Of a stretch of 64,000 bases of DNA, positions 15,101-27,100 are shown piece by piece (positions within the stretch are counted from its first letter, which is position 1; each line of letters starts with the position of its first letter). The position numbers and the translations under genes are program-made. This DNA is from Dryococelus australis (taxonomy: Eukaryota > Arthropoda > Insecta > Phasmatodea > Phasmatidae): positions 58,931,251 to 58,995,250 of the forward strand of contig CM056994.1 in NCBI GenBank assembly GCA_029891345.1, given 5' to 3'. The notes below the pieces were generated by a model. That model saw only the letters and a program-made list of their open reading frames with translations, was not told the origin of the DNA and searched no databases.

Positions 15101-18100
15101 ATAACGGTAAATAGAGCCAGCAGACACAGCGTTGCCAGCTCGCTTTCATGTGTTCACTACCATGGACCTTGGGCCATAGGTTGCTGGCATTAGCAGTGTT
15201 AGCCTCTGATATATTTACGTTACGATACGTGTCTAGTTTTTCACTTGACTAGTTATACCGACGTATTCTCACAGGCTCCTAGGTGAAAAACCTTCCTTTT
15301 AGTTTGCAATATGCTTCGCAGCCGATGCACATTGCGTAATTTATGTATTCACACATAGCTAATAATAATAAAATTAAACAGCACTAGGTCACTAAAGTAC
15401 GGCTCAAAGCGAACTTAATTGAAAAACTGTAAGGTAATATTGGTTTCAGATATTAGGTACTGGCAATAACGTACAGCAGAAGGACGGATAGGTGTAGCGA
15501 ATATTTTTATTTGCTACTTAATATTGAAATTCTCTGTTAAGTAAATAAACTAATTCTGTCAACCCAGAAACATCGTGATGCTATTTTGTGAAGCATTATT
15601 ATTTCCGCTCTTTCGAAACAGTAAATTAGCTATTCTAAACTTGACTGAAGTGACAATGGTAGAAGGGTTTGGTAGGTTCTGGTGCAACGGGACCTAGGAC
15701 CGGAGCTCAGAGATGTTCATGCTGTCATTCCTGTCGCCCGGCCGCCATCTCGGAAGCCACTGACATTTTAACTTGACCTTTAACATTGAACTTGAATGAT
15801 ATTGAAAACAAAAACTCGAGAAAAAATTCACAGAATTCAGCAAGCATATTGCATTACTGACTTATACTGCCATATTGGACGCAGGTGACCTTGACTTGAT
15901 CCTCTGACCTTAAAAGACCTTGAAAATAAAAACTCGAGGAAAATTCAATCAACTCATAAATCAGCAAGCATATTACATTAGTGGATTCTTCGTCTTTCTC
16001 TTGTCTATACATTGCTGGAGGCCACAATATTGTTTTTTTTTTTTTTTTTTTTTTTTTTCATACATTACTGGAGTTTTCTTCTCATCTTCGTTCGAGTGTC
16101 ATATTGGATATCATGTGTTTTCTTCACCTAGGTAGTGCCAGTGTATTAATTCATCCACCAGTCAGCAGCCATATTTGTTTATGTTTTTTTAAGTATAGGT
16201 GATGCAGTTGGCTCCCTCCATATTGGATTATATGTATTTTCAACACATATGGAGCATTAATTTGTCGATTATGCTGCCTGCTATTGACCTGTACCGAATG
16301 GTGACATTTACTTCCTGCAAATTACATAAACTAATTATTTGAGTCTATCAACAACTTCATTCGGATTTTCGGAAAACATGTAGTCAGAATTCTTAGCATC
16401 TTCTTCCTTCTTCATATCACTTGTTGAAGGAAACTTTTTGGTGAAATGTGTGGGGATGTCGAGGGAATCATCATCTTCCCTGTCAACACTGTCAACATAG
16501 CCATTTTCATCTATGCGGTCTGCATGAGCATCTTCACCTCCTGTTTCATCAACATTCTCAAGTTTAGCTTTCGTTGTAGAACCTGTATGTTCGTCATCAG
16601 CTATTAGAGCTGACAACCGTTTATTCTGAAGTTCATCTACTTCACGAACACACCTTGCAAGTGTACATTCCACACATAGTCACACAATAATTCCATCATT
16701 AGGATTAACTGTCTCGTCCTAATCGTCTGCGGAAACAGTACCCATCGATGTAGCAGGAGGCACTGGCGTCATTTGCTGGCTCCCAGTAGACGAATCCTTG
16801 CATATCTCGGTGTGTTCCTTCGTTTTATTTGTCACAGTAACAGCAACGAAGCTTGAAGAAGTCATCGATAGCAGCACTGCTGTAGCTGACCCATCCTAAG
16901 AAGTCGATTGTACTGTCGATGTCATACCTGAAGTTGCCGATGGCTTCACTGCTGTAGGTGGCCCATTCGAAGAAGTCGATGGTGGCATTGGTACAATGCC
17001 CATAGCAGACGACAGCGGTGCTATTGTAGACAGTCCACCCTAATAAGTCGATGGCAATGCTGGTACCACTCGAGAAGAAGTCAATGGCACTGTCATAGCT
17101 AACGTTAGCTCCAGAGAGCCCGAAGACATCGCAGATGCAGAAAAAGACAGCCAAGAATATGCAGAATCTATCTCAGACGATCCACCTTTCTAGTCAGCTG
17201 CTGTCAAACTAAGCCCCTCAGCTTACCTCCCTACTGCATATTATAATATAAATGCATGCAAGCCCTATGACTTCATGTTGACTTTGAATCAATCATATAA
17301 AACTATTATTACTTGTGAGGATGCCGAAAATCCAATAACCTGCAAGTGTTAGTCTGCAGGAGTCCTGAATAGTAGTAGTAATAATAGTAGGAGGAGGAGT
17401 ATATATTTGTATAATATAAATGTAAGTATATATTTATATAAATTAAAAAGTTTATTTTATAGAATAAATTTTGTACCTGCATGTTTTCTTCCGGGGTGAA
17501 CGAGTATTTGGGTTTTCTCAGAGTGTTCCTATACCATGAAGATGAATTGTGAATACGACGGTATGTCTCGGGAAGGACCCTACAAACGAGCTGAATAAGC
17601 TTGTGACCGACTCGCTAGCTGCTAACTTATCATTGCTGCCCAGTCTGGAAATATATAGATATTTTTTTTTAATGTGAAAATGCATTTCGTCCTCGTGTTA
17701 TTTTCGCTCAGCTTGCACTCGTAGTCACACTTAAAGCAAAAAACTTAATCTTACCGACTGACTTAAAATACTGACTCGTGCAGACTGACTCCTACAGACT
17801 GACTCCTACAGACTGACTCCCACAGACTGACTCCCACAGACTGACTCATACAGATAGACACCAAATTAACTCCAAAATGACTCATATTGACTCCAAAATG
17901 ACTCCTCCTCTTCCTCCTCCTTATCAGGACTCCTGCAGACTGACTGCCGTACGTAATCGGCTGATCGGTGTCCGCACAATGTATTAATGGTTTAATGCGA
18001 TTGCTTCAAAGTAAACATGATGCCATGGGCCTTGCATACATGTATTTTATAAGCAATAGGGAGGTAAGCTGAGGGGCGTAGTTGGATATCACTGTCATGA

Positions 18101-21100
18101 AAGGTGGATAGTCTAAGCTAGCGTCTGCATATTCTCATCCAAGTCTTTTCCTCAAACTGCGATGCCTTCGGGCACTCTAGAACTAATGGTAGCTATGGCA
18201 GTGCCATCTATTTCTTTGGGAGTGGTACCAGCAGTGTCATTGACTTCATCGGATAGACTGCCTGCAATAGCACCGCTGTCATCGGCTACGGGCATGGAAC
18301 CAATGCCACAGTCGACTTCTTAGAATGGGCCACCTACAGCAGTGCAGCCATCGGCGACTTTAGATATGAAGTCGACAGTGCCATCGACTTCTTCGACAAA
18401 AGTGGCAATAATCGTCGGCATGAGAGAACGGCCTGTACGAAGAGTTCTTTTCGCGCAATGAAGCATTACGACAATGACAACAAGCAGTTTACACAAGGTG
18501 ATACAATGAAGGAACACATCGAGAGCTGCAAGGGTTCGTCTACTTGGAGCCAGAAAGTGATGTCAATGCCTCCTGCTACATCGTTGGGTACTGTTTCCGC
18601 AGATGATTATAACGAGACAGTTAATGCTAATGAAGGACTGATTGTTTCGGTATGTGTGAAATGTACACTGGCAAGGCGTGTGCATGAAGTCGATGAACTT
18701 TCAAATAAATGATTTTCGACTCCAATTACAAATGACGAGCATACACCTTCTACAATGAAAAGTGAACTTGATATTGATAATGAAATAAGTGGTGAAGGCG
18801 ATCGTGAAGACAGCATAGATGAAAATGGCTATGTTTACAGTGTTGACAGCGAAGATGATGATTCCCTCGACAATACCACACAATTCACCAACACTTCCTT
18901 CAACAAGTGGTATGAAGAAGGCAGAAGACACTGAGAATTCTGACTGCAAACGTACCGAAGACCAGAATGATCTTATTGATAGACTCAAATATTTGATTGA
19001 CCTCACAAACAGGGGCATAACTAGCTCGTGTTTGAGATATATTCCAAATTTAGTTAACTGAAGGGATGAGGCTAAATCACATGCTGTGATTGATGGTTTT
19101 CTTTTGAATCTGCAATTTTAAAATATTAATTAATTATTATAAATATTAGTTTTTTTTAAGCAAATTATGTATATTTAGATATCTGTACAAAAATTTTATA
19201 TAAAATATTTGTTGCATTTATTTGTTTTGTAAAAAGCACTCCACTTAATACAAAAAAAGTATTTAAACAAAAATACTCACATTTAAGGATAAAATAAAGT
19301 AAAAATGTATACAATAGTTGACATACTTTGTTGGAATGGTCAATTGTCATAATTCGGTACAGGCCGAGAGCAGGCAGCATAATCGAGAAATTAATGCTAC
19401 CTATTTGTTGAAAATACAATCCAATATGGACGGTGCCGATTGCATTTCCTATACTTTAAAAATCATAAACAAATAGAACTGCTGCCTGGTGGGTTAATTG
19501 ATACACTAGTTCCACCTACGTTATGAAACCATATGAAATCCAATATTTGCAGTGAAACGAAGGTGAGAGACAAACTCTGGCAATGTATAAACAAATTACA
19601 AACGATAAATAAAATATGGTGGCCTCGGGCAATGTATAAACAAATGACAGATTAATAAAACCAAGATGGTGGCAGTAATGTAATATGCTTGCTGACTTTT
19701 ATGAATCTATTAAATTTTTTCTCAAGATTTGGTTTTAAACAACATGGAGTGGACTCTCCATGTTGTTTAAAACCAAATCTAGGTCACCTACATCTAATGG
19801 GGCAGTAGTAGTCAGTAACATCATATTCTTGGTAACTGTTATGAAGTTTTCATAAAATTTCGTTTGCAAGTTCATTCAAGGTCATGGGATTCAGGTCACC
19901 AGCTGCATCGTATATGATAGTAGAAGTCAGTAATGTAATACACTTGCTGACTTTTGTGATTTTTTTAATTTCAAGGTCATTCTGTTTCACAGGGTCAAGG
20001 TGAAGGTCACCTTCATCTAATATGGTGGTAGCAGTCTGTAACTTAAAATACTCATCGACTTTTATGAATTTATTGCAATTTTGTTGGATTTTTTTTACGG
20101 AAAAAGCGAAATTTTAAGGGGAAAAAAGGTACATTTTAAGGGGAAAAAGGTAAATTGTAAGGGACAAATTAGAAATTTTCAGTGAACAAAGGTAAATTGT
20201 TAAGGAAAATAGTCACGTGGGAACTGAAATTTTCAAACAATTTTTTAAAATAATTTTGTAATAATTTTTGTCATTTTAAAATCATTTTCAATAATTTTTA
20301 CAGTGATTTTTTTTTTAAAGTATTTTTGATATTTTTTTGTTTTTGGAGTTTTGGACTCAAAGACCAACGGGGTCAAGGTCAAACATCAAGATCAAGGCCA
20401 AAGGTCAAGGTCAATGGTCACAGGCTTCCAAAGTGGCCGTCGGGCGACCGGAATGACAGAACTCCGATCCCAGATCCCATTACGCCAGAACCTACCACGC
20501 CCTTCTACTGGCAATGTTCTGGCAGAGTTTGCAAAAAGAATGTTTTACTTATATTTATTTCTTTCAGAATTCGTTATTTGTAAAGTCCACAAATACTGCA
20601 AAGCAAAATTGCTTCGAATTTATGACGCACAGAAAGTGTACTATTATACATTTGATACTGCATACACTTATACACCAATGCCAGTGGCGTAGCCACATCG
20701 AAGGAGGGTTTTGGTGATGAAGGGAGAGGGCGGGGGGAACGAAAATGGGCGTTGTAAGTCCACTCATTCAACGTATATATTCTTTATGTAATGTGGCAAC
20801 ATGTAAATTAAATGTTTCCAGACACTCATTTGTAAAAAAGTGTGAAAGTAAACCTATCACCACATGTTTCATCGCATGTATGCATATTGCTTTAGAAATG
20901 TTTTTATCAGCCCAATGGTTGTTCACTCATTAGTAGAGACGCCTGCTTTTAGCAGGGAAAAAATACTGATCTGCTGTATTTCCAAAATGCTTAAACGTAG
21001 ATTCTCTTTCATAACTAGATCACTTTAGCTGGTGCTGGTTTTTAGCGTCTGCCAGCGAATTATAGATGTTTACGCCTAGAGTAACCTGCTTATGATTGGC

Positions 21101-24100
21101 TTTATCTAAGGAAAATGTTATTATAAAGACAAATGTCTAATAAACTAAGGAGCGCTGAAGTTGCACACATATGATATTAAACTGTAAGTTGTGCGAAATT
21201 ATGTTCACGAAAATCATGTGTCCCTACTCATTAGGCATTGAAAGCATGCGTAAGACATCTTAAAATAGATTCGCGTTTTCATAATATGTATGTATTGTTT
21301 CACACAGTGTAAATTTGTTGACCAAAGATTTTGACAGACTCTTGACTTAATCAAGTAATCGTTTTTTTCTATTAATGCAAATACTAAGTAAATTGAAATT
21401 AATATAAAGGATGTGTCTAAATTTCCATTGCACATTGTAAAGGCTTGTAGTGGGGACCAAGATGGTTACGTTCTGCATAAGAACTTATGTGCGGAAACGT
21501 ACCATTTCACCACGACTAACAAAACACCACCACATAACATGTTGACATCTCCCACGTCTACAACATACTGTACATTGTTTATCTTCTGGGTCCACTTACA
21601 AGAAGGGCTCAATGTGGCGACCAGCGACGTCTACACAAACATGATACCTAAGTGCCATGTTCTGGTACACACAATCACCAATACCTGGAAGTTCAAGATC
21701 CGCCGCAGCCATAATCCGCGCCAGCAGGTCCTCCTCTGATCCCACAGAGTTCTAGTAAACCACGTCCTTCATGTGGTACCACAGGAAGTAGTCTAACTGA
21801 GTCAAGTCGGGTGAACGTGCAGGCCAAGCAATCGGGCCACCTCAACCTATCCACTGTTGGCCAAAACGTTGATCGAGATGACGTCGGACCACAAGAGAAA
21901 AATGAGGTGGTGCTCCATCGTGCTGAAGCTGAAACCACATGTTTTGACGCACATGCAGTGGCGCATCTTCCAAAAACCCAGGCAGTACGTGTTCATGGAA
22001 AATCAAGTACGCAGCACCTGTGAGAGCATGTGGAAGAAGGTATGGCCCAATAACATGTCCATCCAGAAACCCTGCCACATGTTGATACCGTATCATTACT
22101 GAAAATCATGAGGGCCGTAGCACGTGGGTTTTCATCGGCCCAAACATGGCTGTTGCGGGAATTGGAAACACCTTCCCTGGTGAATTTGGCTTTATCAGTG
22201 AAGAGGATGCGCCGTGGAAAATCGGGCTCATCAACACAATGGTGCTAGAACCACCTGCAGTAGTGGGCGCGTGGCGCAAAATCCTCTGGACGTATTGCCA
22301 GTACTCTCTGGAGGTGGTAGGGTTGTAACAGTTGCTCATGCAGAACACGCCAGACAGTTTTGTGATCCACATTGAGTTTACGCGCTATGTTTCTAGTACT
22401 CGTCGTCCTCTTCGACTGCATCAAGAATAGCCTCGTCGAATTCGGGGGTGCACCACCGCCATGGAGCACCACAGTCGGATCTGTTGGCTGTGAATTTACC
22501 CGTCTCCGAGGCCCACCGGTAAACTTTGGCATAGAGGGTGTGCGAATGTTTCTGGCGGTGTGGAAAAGGTTTCTCATACAGCTGACGAGCAGCCCTCCCA
22601 TTACACCGAGCTTCGCTGTACAATAACATCATATCGGTGTATTCCCTAAACGCGTAGTTTTCCATGTTCAACAGCAACACATTGGCAAAGAATTGTAGCT
22701 CGACTTCACGTCAAGGAGGATAATCACAAATTGAACACAAGTACTACAGCAGATACGAACGTCAACTGATCGACGTGTCTCCCCGCAGCTCACATCAAGT
22801 GAATGACATGTAAAGAAACCTCTCGCGGACACAGGACATCACGTGATCGTCGAATGACGTACATACTACCCTAGTCATTTTTACCCACATTGCCTTTCAC
22901 GTACCCTCACGGGTGCCCGATTGCTTGGCCTGCACATTCGCCCGACTTGACTCCGCTAGACTAACTCCTGTGGGGCTACATTAAGGATTTTAATTACCAT
23001 ACCTCTTCGGAATCATAGGAAAAACTACTAGCGTGGGTTATGGCTGCGGAGGTTCTTGGACGTCCAGGTATTGGTGATCATGTATACCAAAACATGGTAC
23101 GTAGGTGCCGTGTTTGTGTGTAAGACGTCGCTGGTCGTCACACCGAGCCCTTCTTGTAAGTGGACCCAGAAGAAAAACAACATACAGTTTGTTCCATACG
23201 TGGGAGAGGTCAACACGTGATGTGGAAGTGTTTTGTTTGTCGCGTGGAAACGGTACGTTTCCGAACATAAGTTCCTGTACAAAACGTAGCCGTCTTGGTC
23301 TCCACTACAAGCCCTTAAATATGTGAATGGGAACTTAGACACATCCTGTAGATGCCGTATTCGAGCCAAAATTGCGACATCACTTTCGATTGTCATTATA
23401 TTACTTCGTTGTAGTTTAACAAGTGCAAGTAAATTGTCGCTGGTCTCAGAGTCAACACAAATAAGAAGTTACTTATATAAATCATGGGCCTACTTTCCTC
23501 AACATGGGTGTATTAACATTTTAAATACTTTCTTAGAAACTGAGTTGGCAGGTAGGACTTGCCGCCTCGTTGAAAGCAATATTATTAGAGAGGAAACGAA
23601 AAACGTATGTAACATCAGTGAGACAATTACAAATACGCACTTGCCTTACCAGGGATTCGATCCCAGAAAACCTCGTACCATAAGTTAGTGTGCATTCAAA
23701 TGCATTACGAAGGTCGGATTCGAGAATTCGAATTTTATCAGTCTAATGTTTCGAATGACAGGGAACAGTAACCTAAAATATTATCAGGGCCATTTTGAAA
23801 ATAAGTGGTTGAGCCACATAAAACACTTAAAATTACTTTATTTGTGTGAAAAATTTGGCAAATATCGGTTAATTAATCTCTAAGGTATGGCATAAAACCA
23901 CTATATTTTTCATGTGACGATCTTCACAAATTAAGGACAAAAATTTATGTATTCGCACATTCGATTATTGTATACCACCTGTATACAAAGTAATGCTAAA
24001 ATCGGTTGCATAAATTTGTATATATAGAACATTAACCTAAATTATTTTATAGTTGCCATTTTTAATGTGTCTGTCACGCTGCAAAAATTAATATAGTTAT

Positions 24101-27100
24101 ATGTCCGACCACAATACCAATTATTCGCCGAATTTGGGTCGAATGGATTGATTATTTCCCGAGATATGACAAAAACGTAATTTGTTCTGTGGGGCTAACT
24201 TGCAAAATTGCATGAGGTTCTGTGAAGACAAATTTGAGGATTGTAATTGCTACTACAAACATATAAAGTTAAGTTGGAAATGTGTTCATCAATAAACGAT
24301 ACAAAGCTGAAATATTTATGCAGCCACCATTTTGAAATAAGTGCCTGATCTACTAAAAACATAGCAGTTTACACCACCAGCTGTAGTGCAAACTGTTTGC
24401 CTAATTTTGTTGGAACATAAAATTAATATATTCATGTGACACTATCTTACAAAATGCCGGAAAAACTATGCTTCGTGTAGGTACAATTGATAGTTGTAAT
24501 TTCTACTACCAGCAAAAAATAAGTTGGAATTATTACATGGTTTCGACGATATAACATTCGAACCTAAATTAACTAAATGGCCGCCATTTTGAAAATAACG
24601 TCTGAGATACCTGAAACATATGAGTGAACATGATCTGTTGCAGTACTATTTGTATACCGAATTTGGTATGAATCGGCTTATTGTTTACCGAGATATGACA
24701 TGAAAACCATATTTATTCGTGTGGCACTATCTTAAAAACTGGCTGACAAAAGCGGCTATGTGTTGGCACATTGATGCTTGTAGTAGACACTTTCAGAATA
24801 CCAAACTTAGTCAAAACTGGATAAATGGTATAGCTTACATACCAAACGAGGATAAAATATTTATGTGGCTGCTATTTTGAAAATAAGTATCTAAGCGAGT
24901 TCAATTATGCACGTTTATCTGACCTGTCATAGTCTAACTTACATGCCAAATTGGGTGAGGATGGCTTTGATAGTTTTCGAACTATAATATAAAATATTAT
25001 TTTTTTCATTTTATGTTATCATTCAAAATTGCCGCCTAACAACAATGTCCAGCTAAAAAAAATTAATGCTTACATGATGCTCTGCCAGCATACGTAATTT
25101 GGTTTAAATTGGTCAAATGGTTCCCGAGATATGACATATCGCCCTAAATAATAAAATGGCCTCCATTCTGAAAGAGATTGTTTTATTTTGCAGTAAAAGG
25201 ACAAGAAATAAAACGATTTCATTTGACGATTTATAAAAACTAACTTGGTTAGTTTGTAGGTAACTTCTAAACACATATTTTCTTCTTCTGGGCCATTGCG
25301 TGCCCTTCAATCACATGTAAAAATCAACATTGGCTTGGACATACCTCTTAACAGTACTCTTGTATTACGTAACATACGTGACACCGAGACACTAAACTGT
25401 GATATATGTATGTAAGTATTTCTGTGTAAAAACCATTGCCATTGGCATTGTTAAAAACTATAGAAGTAAGGTGTTCGTACTAAGTACTAGATGTAAACTG
25501 AGTTTGGTCAAATTCGGTTTACACTATCAAAAATTTAAAAGGGGTTGCGGGACATACGCGTACACACACAGACCGGAAAGTGATATATTAAGCCTCTCTT
25601 TGGAAAGTAGGCGACACATAGTTACACTTGCATGTTCAATGCCATAAGTTTTCAAGTGTTATAATGAAGAATTACAATCATGTCGGATAAGGTATTATGC
25701 GTCATCCTTGATTGTATCATGCGGAAACAGCAGTGTTTGTCTACACTATATCCAATCGCTAGACGTCACGTGATTTTTATTGGAAGACGATATATATATA
25801 TATTGATACATAGACACATATACATATACACATGCATATATTCACACATATACATACACATAATACAGGCCTGTACAAAGGATATGAAAATGAGAGGTAC
25901 TGGTGCGGTAGGGGCAAAGCTATGTTGACTTCACTGTTAGTATCGGTTTCACAGAGAATATAATTTTCTGATACATCCCATTTATAAACCCAAAAACACT
26001 CGTTATTAAAAGATTTCTCACTGCACAGTTTTTTTTTTTCATTAGTTTCTACAACTGCTTTATTCATTATCCCCACCCCCTAAAAATAAATTAAACTTCC
26101 CGATATTTTTTCAGTAATGTGAATGGTGGTCGAAACTTCCTATTGACAAACATTTTAACAAGTAAGCAAATATGATCTGTTAACTGAATCTAAGTTAGGA
26201 TTTAGGAAACATCATCCCATAACAACTGTCGCACTTATGTTAGCCGTAGACGGACATCAGAGACCAGCGGTACATTAGATTTGTATTTGAGTCTAAGAAA
26301 ATCTCTTCAAATTACATACCTCATTGATAAATACTGTACGAAAATTTGACAAGTGAATAAATGTTTTGCTCCCCATAGTATTTAAATTTAGCGGTCACTT
26401 CCCCTTGACTACATACAGTTATACATGTGCCGCAGGTCACACTCCTCAAGCTTTCAAATTTATTCAAGCTTTGGTGATAAATAAAAAGGCACGTTAATCC
26501 GATATAGTTTTGTTTTGAGACGCTAAAAACCTTAGTGCTGAAGTAGAAGAAACGCTTAGTTGTACCTAGTTTGCGGTTAACTGAGCATTGCCAAAACATT
26601 AACTTTTAAAAAAAAATCATTGTTCCGGAACGCATATACGCTCACATAAACACCCCATGGCGTGCATACAGAAATATCGACTGTGCGACAGTAAATTATG
26701 CGGGATCTTTATGCCCAAATAAAAGTGCACTGTTCAAACTGGCGGCAAATCAGACCGGTTTCGTTTCGTTTTATATAAAGAAAGACTTACATACATATAT
26801 CACAGTTTAGTGTCTCAGTGTCACATAGTTTACTTCAAACAAGAGTACGGTTAAGAGGTATGTCCAAGGCAGCGTTGATTTTTACATGTGATTGAAGGAC
26901 ACGCAGTGGTCCAAAAGAAGAAATGGTGGGCTTAGAAGTTACCTGCAAACCACCCAAGTTAGTTTTTATAAATCGTCAAAGAAAATCATATTATTTCTTG
27001 TCCTTTTACTGCAAAATAAAACAATCTCTTTCAGAAATGTAAAAAAATGTATTTGTACACAAGTTGTAGATATATTACGAAGCATATCCAAAGTTCCTAC

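Larger units (their letters stand above)
15659..20508. mobile_element. Foldback-type transposon, 4.85 kb, with 8-bp target duplication
   Basis: The ends are exact inverted GTAGAAGGG / CCCTTCTAC, and similarity runs inward (GGTAGGTTCTGG, then GGCGGCCGGGCGAC versus GGCCGTCGGGCGAC). They are flanked by TGACAATG (15651-15658) and TGGCAATG (20509-20516), an 8-bp duplication with one mismatch. The left arm is about 15659-17315 and the right arm about 17980-20508, longer because of internal expansions. A spacer of about 660 bases separates them. Both arms carry an inverted copy of the same coding-like stretch. No transposase motif was recognised, so it is either non-autonomous or encodes something unfamiliar. 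It lies in the 19.3 kb astacin intron. Confidence 0.85.
17980..20508 (-). repeat. Right inverted arm of the foldback element
   Basis: Mirror of the left arm, with extra internal repetition between 19680 and 20060. There a unit containing CAGTAATGTAAT, CTTGCTGACTTTT and AAGGTCA occurs about three times, so the arm is about 0.9 kb longer. A short G/A-rich repeat (AAATTTTAAGGGGAAAAA words) sits at 20100-20200. Confidence 0.8.
21407..23348 (-). mobile_element. Mariner/Tc1-superfamily element with about 430-bp inverted arms
   Basis: The two ends match in inverted orientation beginning (A/C)AGGATGTGTCTAA and continuing for about 430 bases (21407-21838 and 22912-23348). TA dinucleotides directly flank both ends (21405-21406 and 23349-23350), the target duplication of this superfamily. 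The transposase reads on the minus strand from about 22680. Unusually, the inverted arms include the 3' part of the transposase, so its C-terminal coding occurs twice, facing outward. Confidence 0.85.

Noticed and set aside
13091..15110. A Harbinger-like element beginning GGGCCGGTTTCACCAAG and containing the transposase-like frame at 14529-15060
   Set aside because: No matching inverted end was found to the right and the coding piece is not of Harbinger type; kept as separate observations.
17765..17860. Regular short repeat that could be mistaken for a CRISPR array
   Set aside because: 15-bp units are contiguous without unique spacers, and the setting is a eukaryotic transposon.
23028..23396. 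A 122-residue minus-strand frame similar to the plus frame at 21413-21739
   Set aside because: The similarity is that of the inverted arms of the mariner-like element read in a non-coding direction, not a gene.
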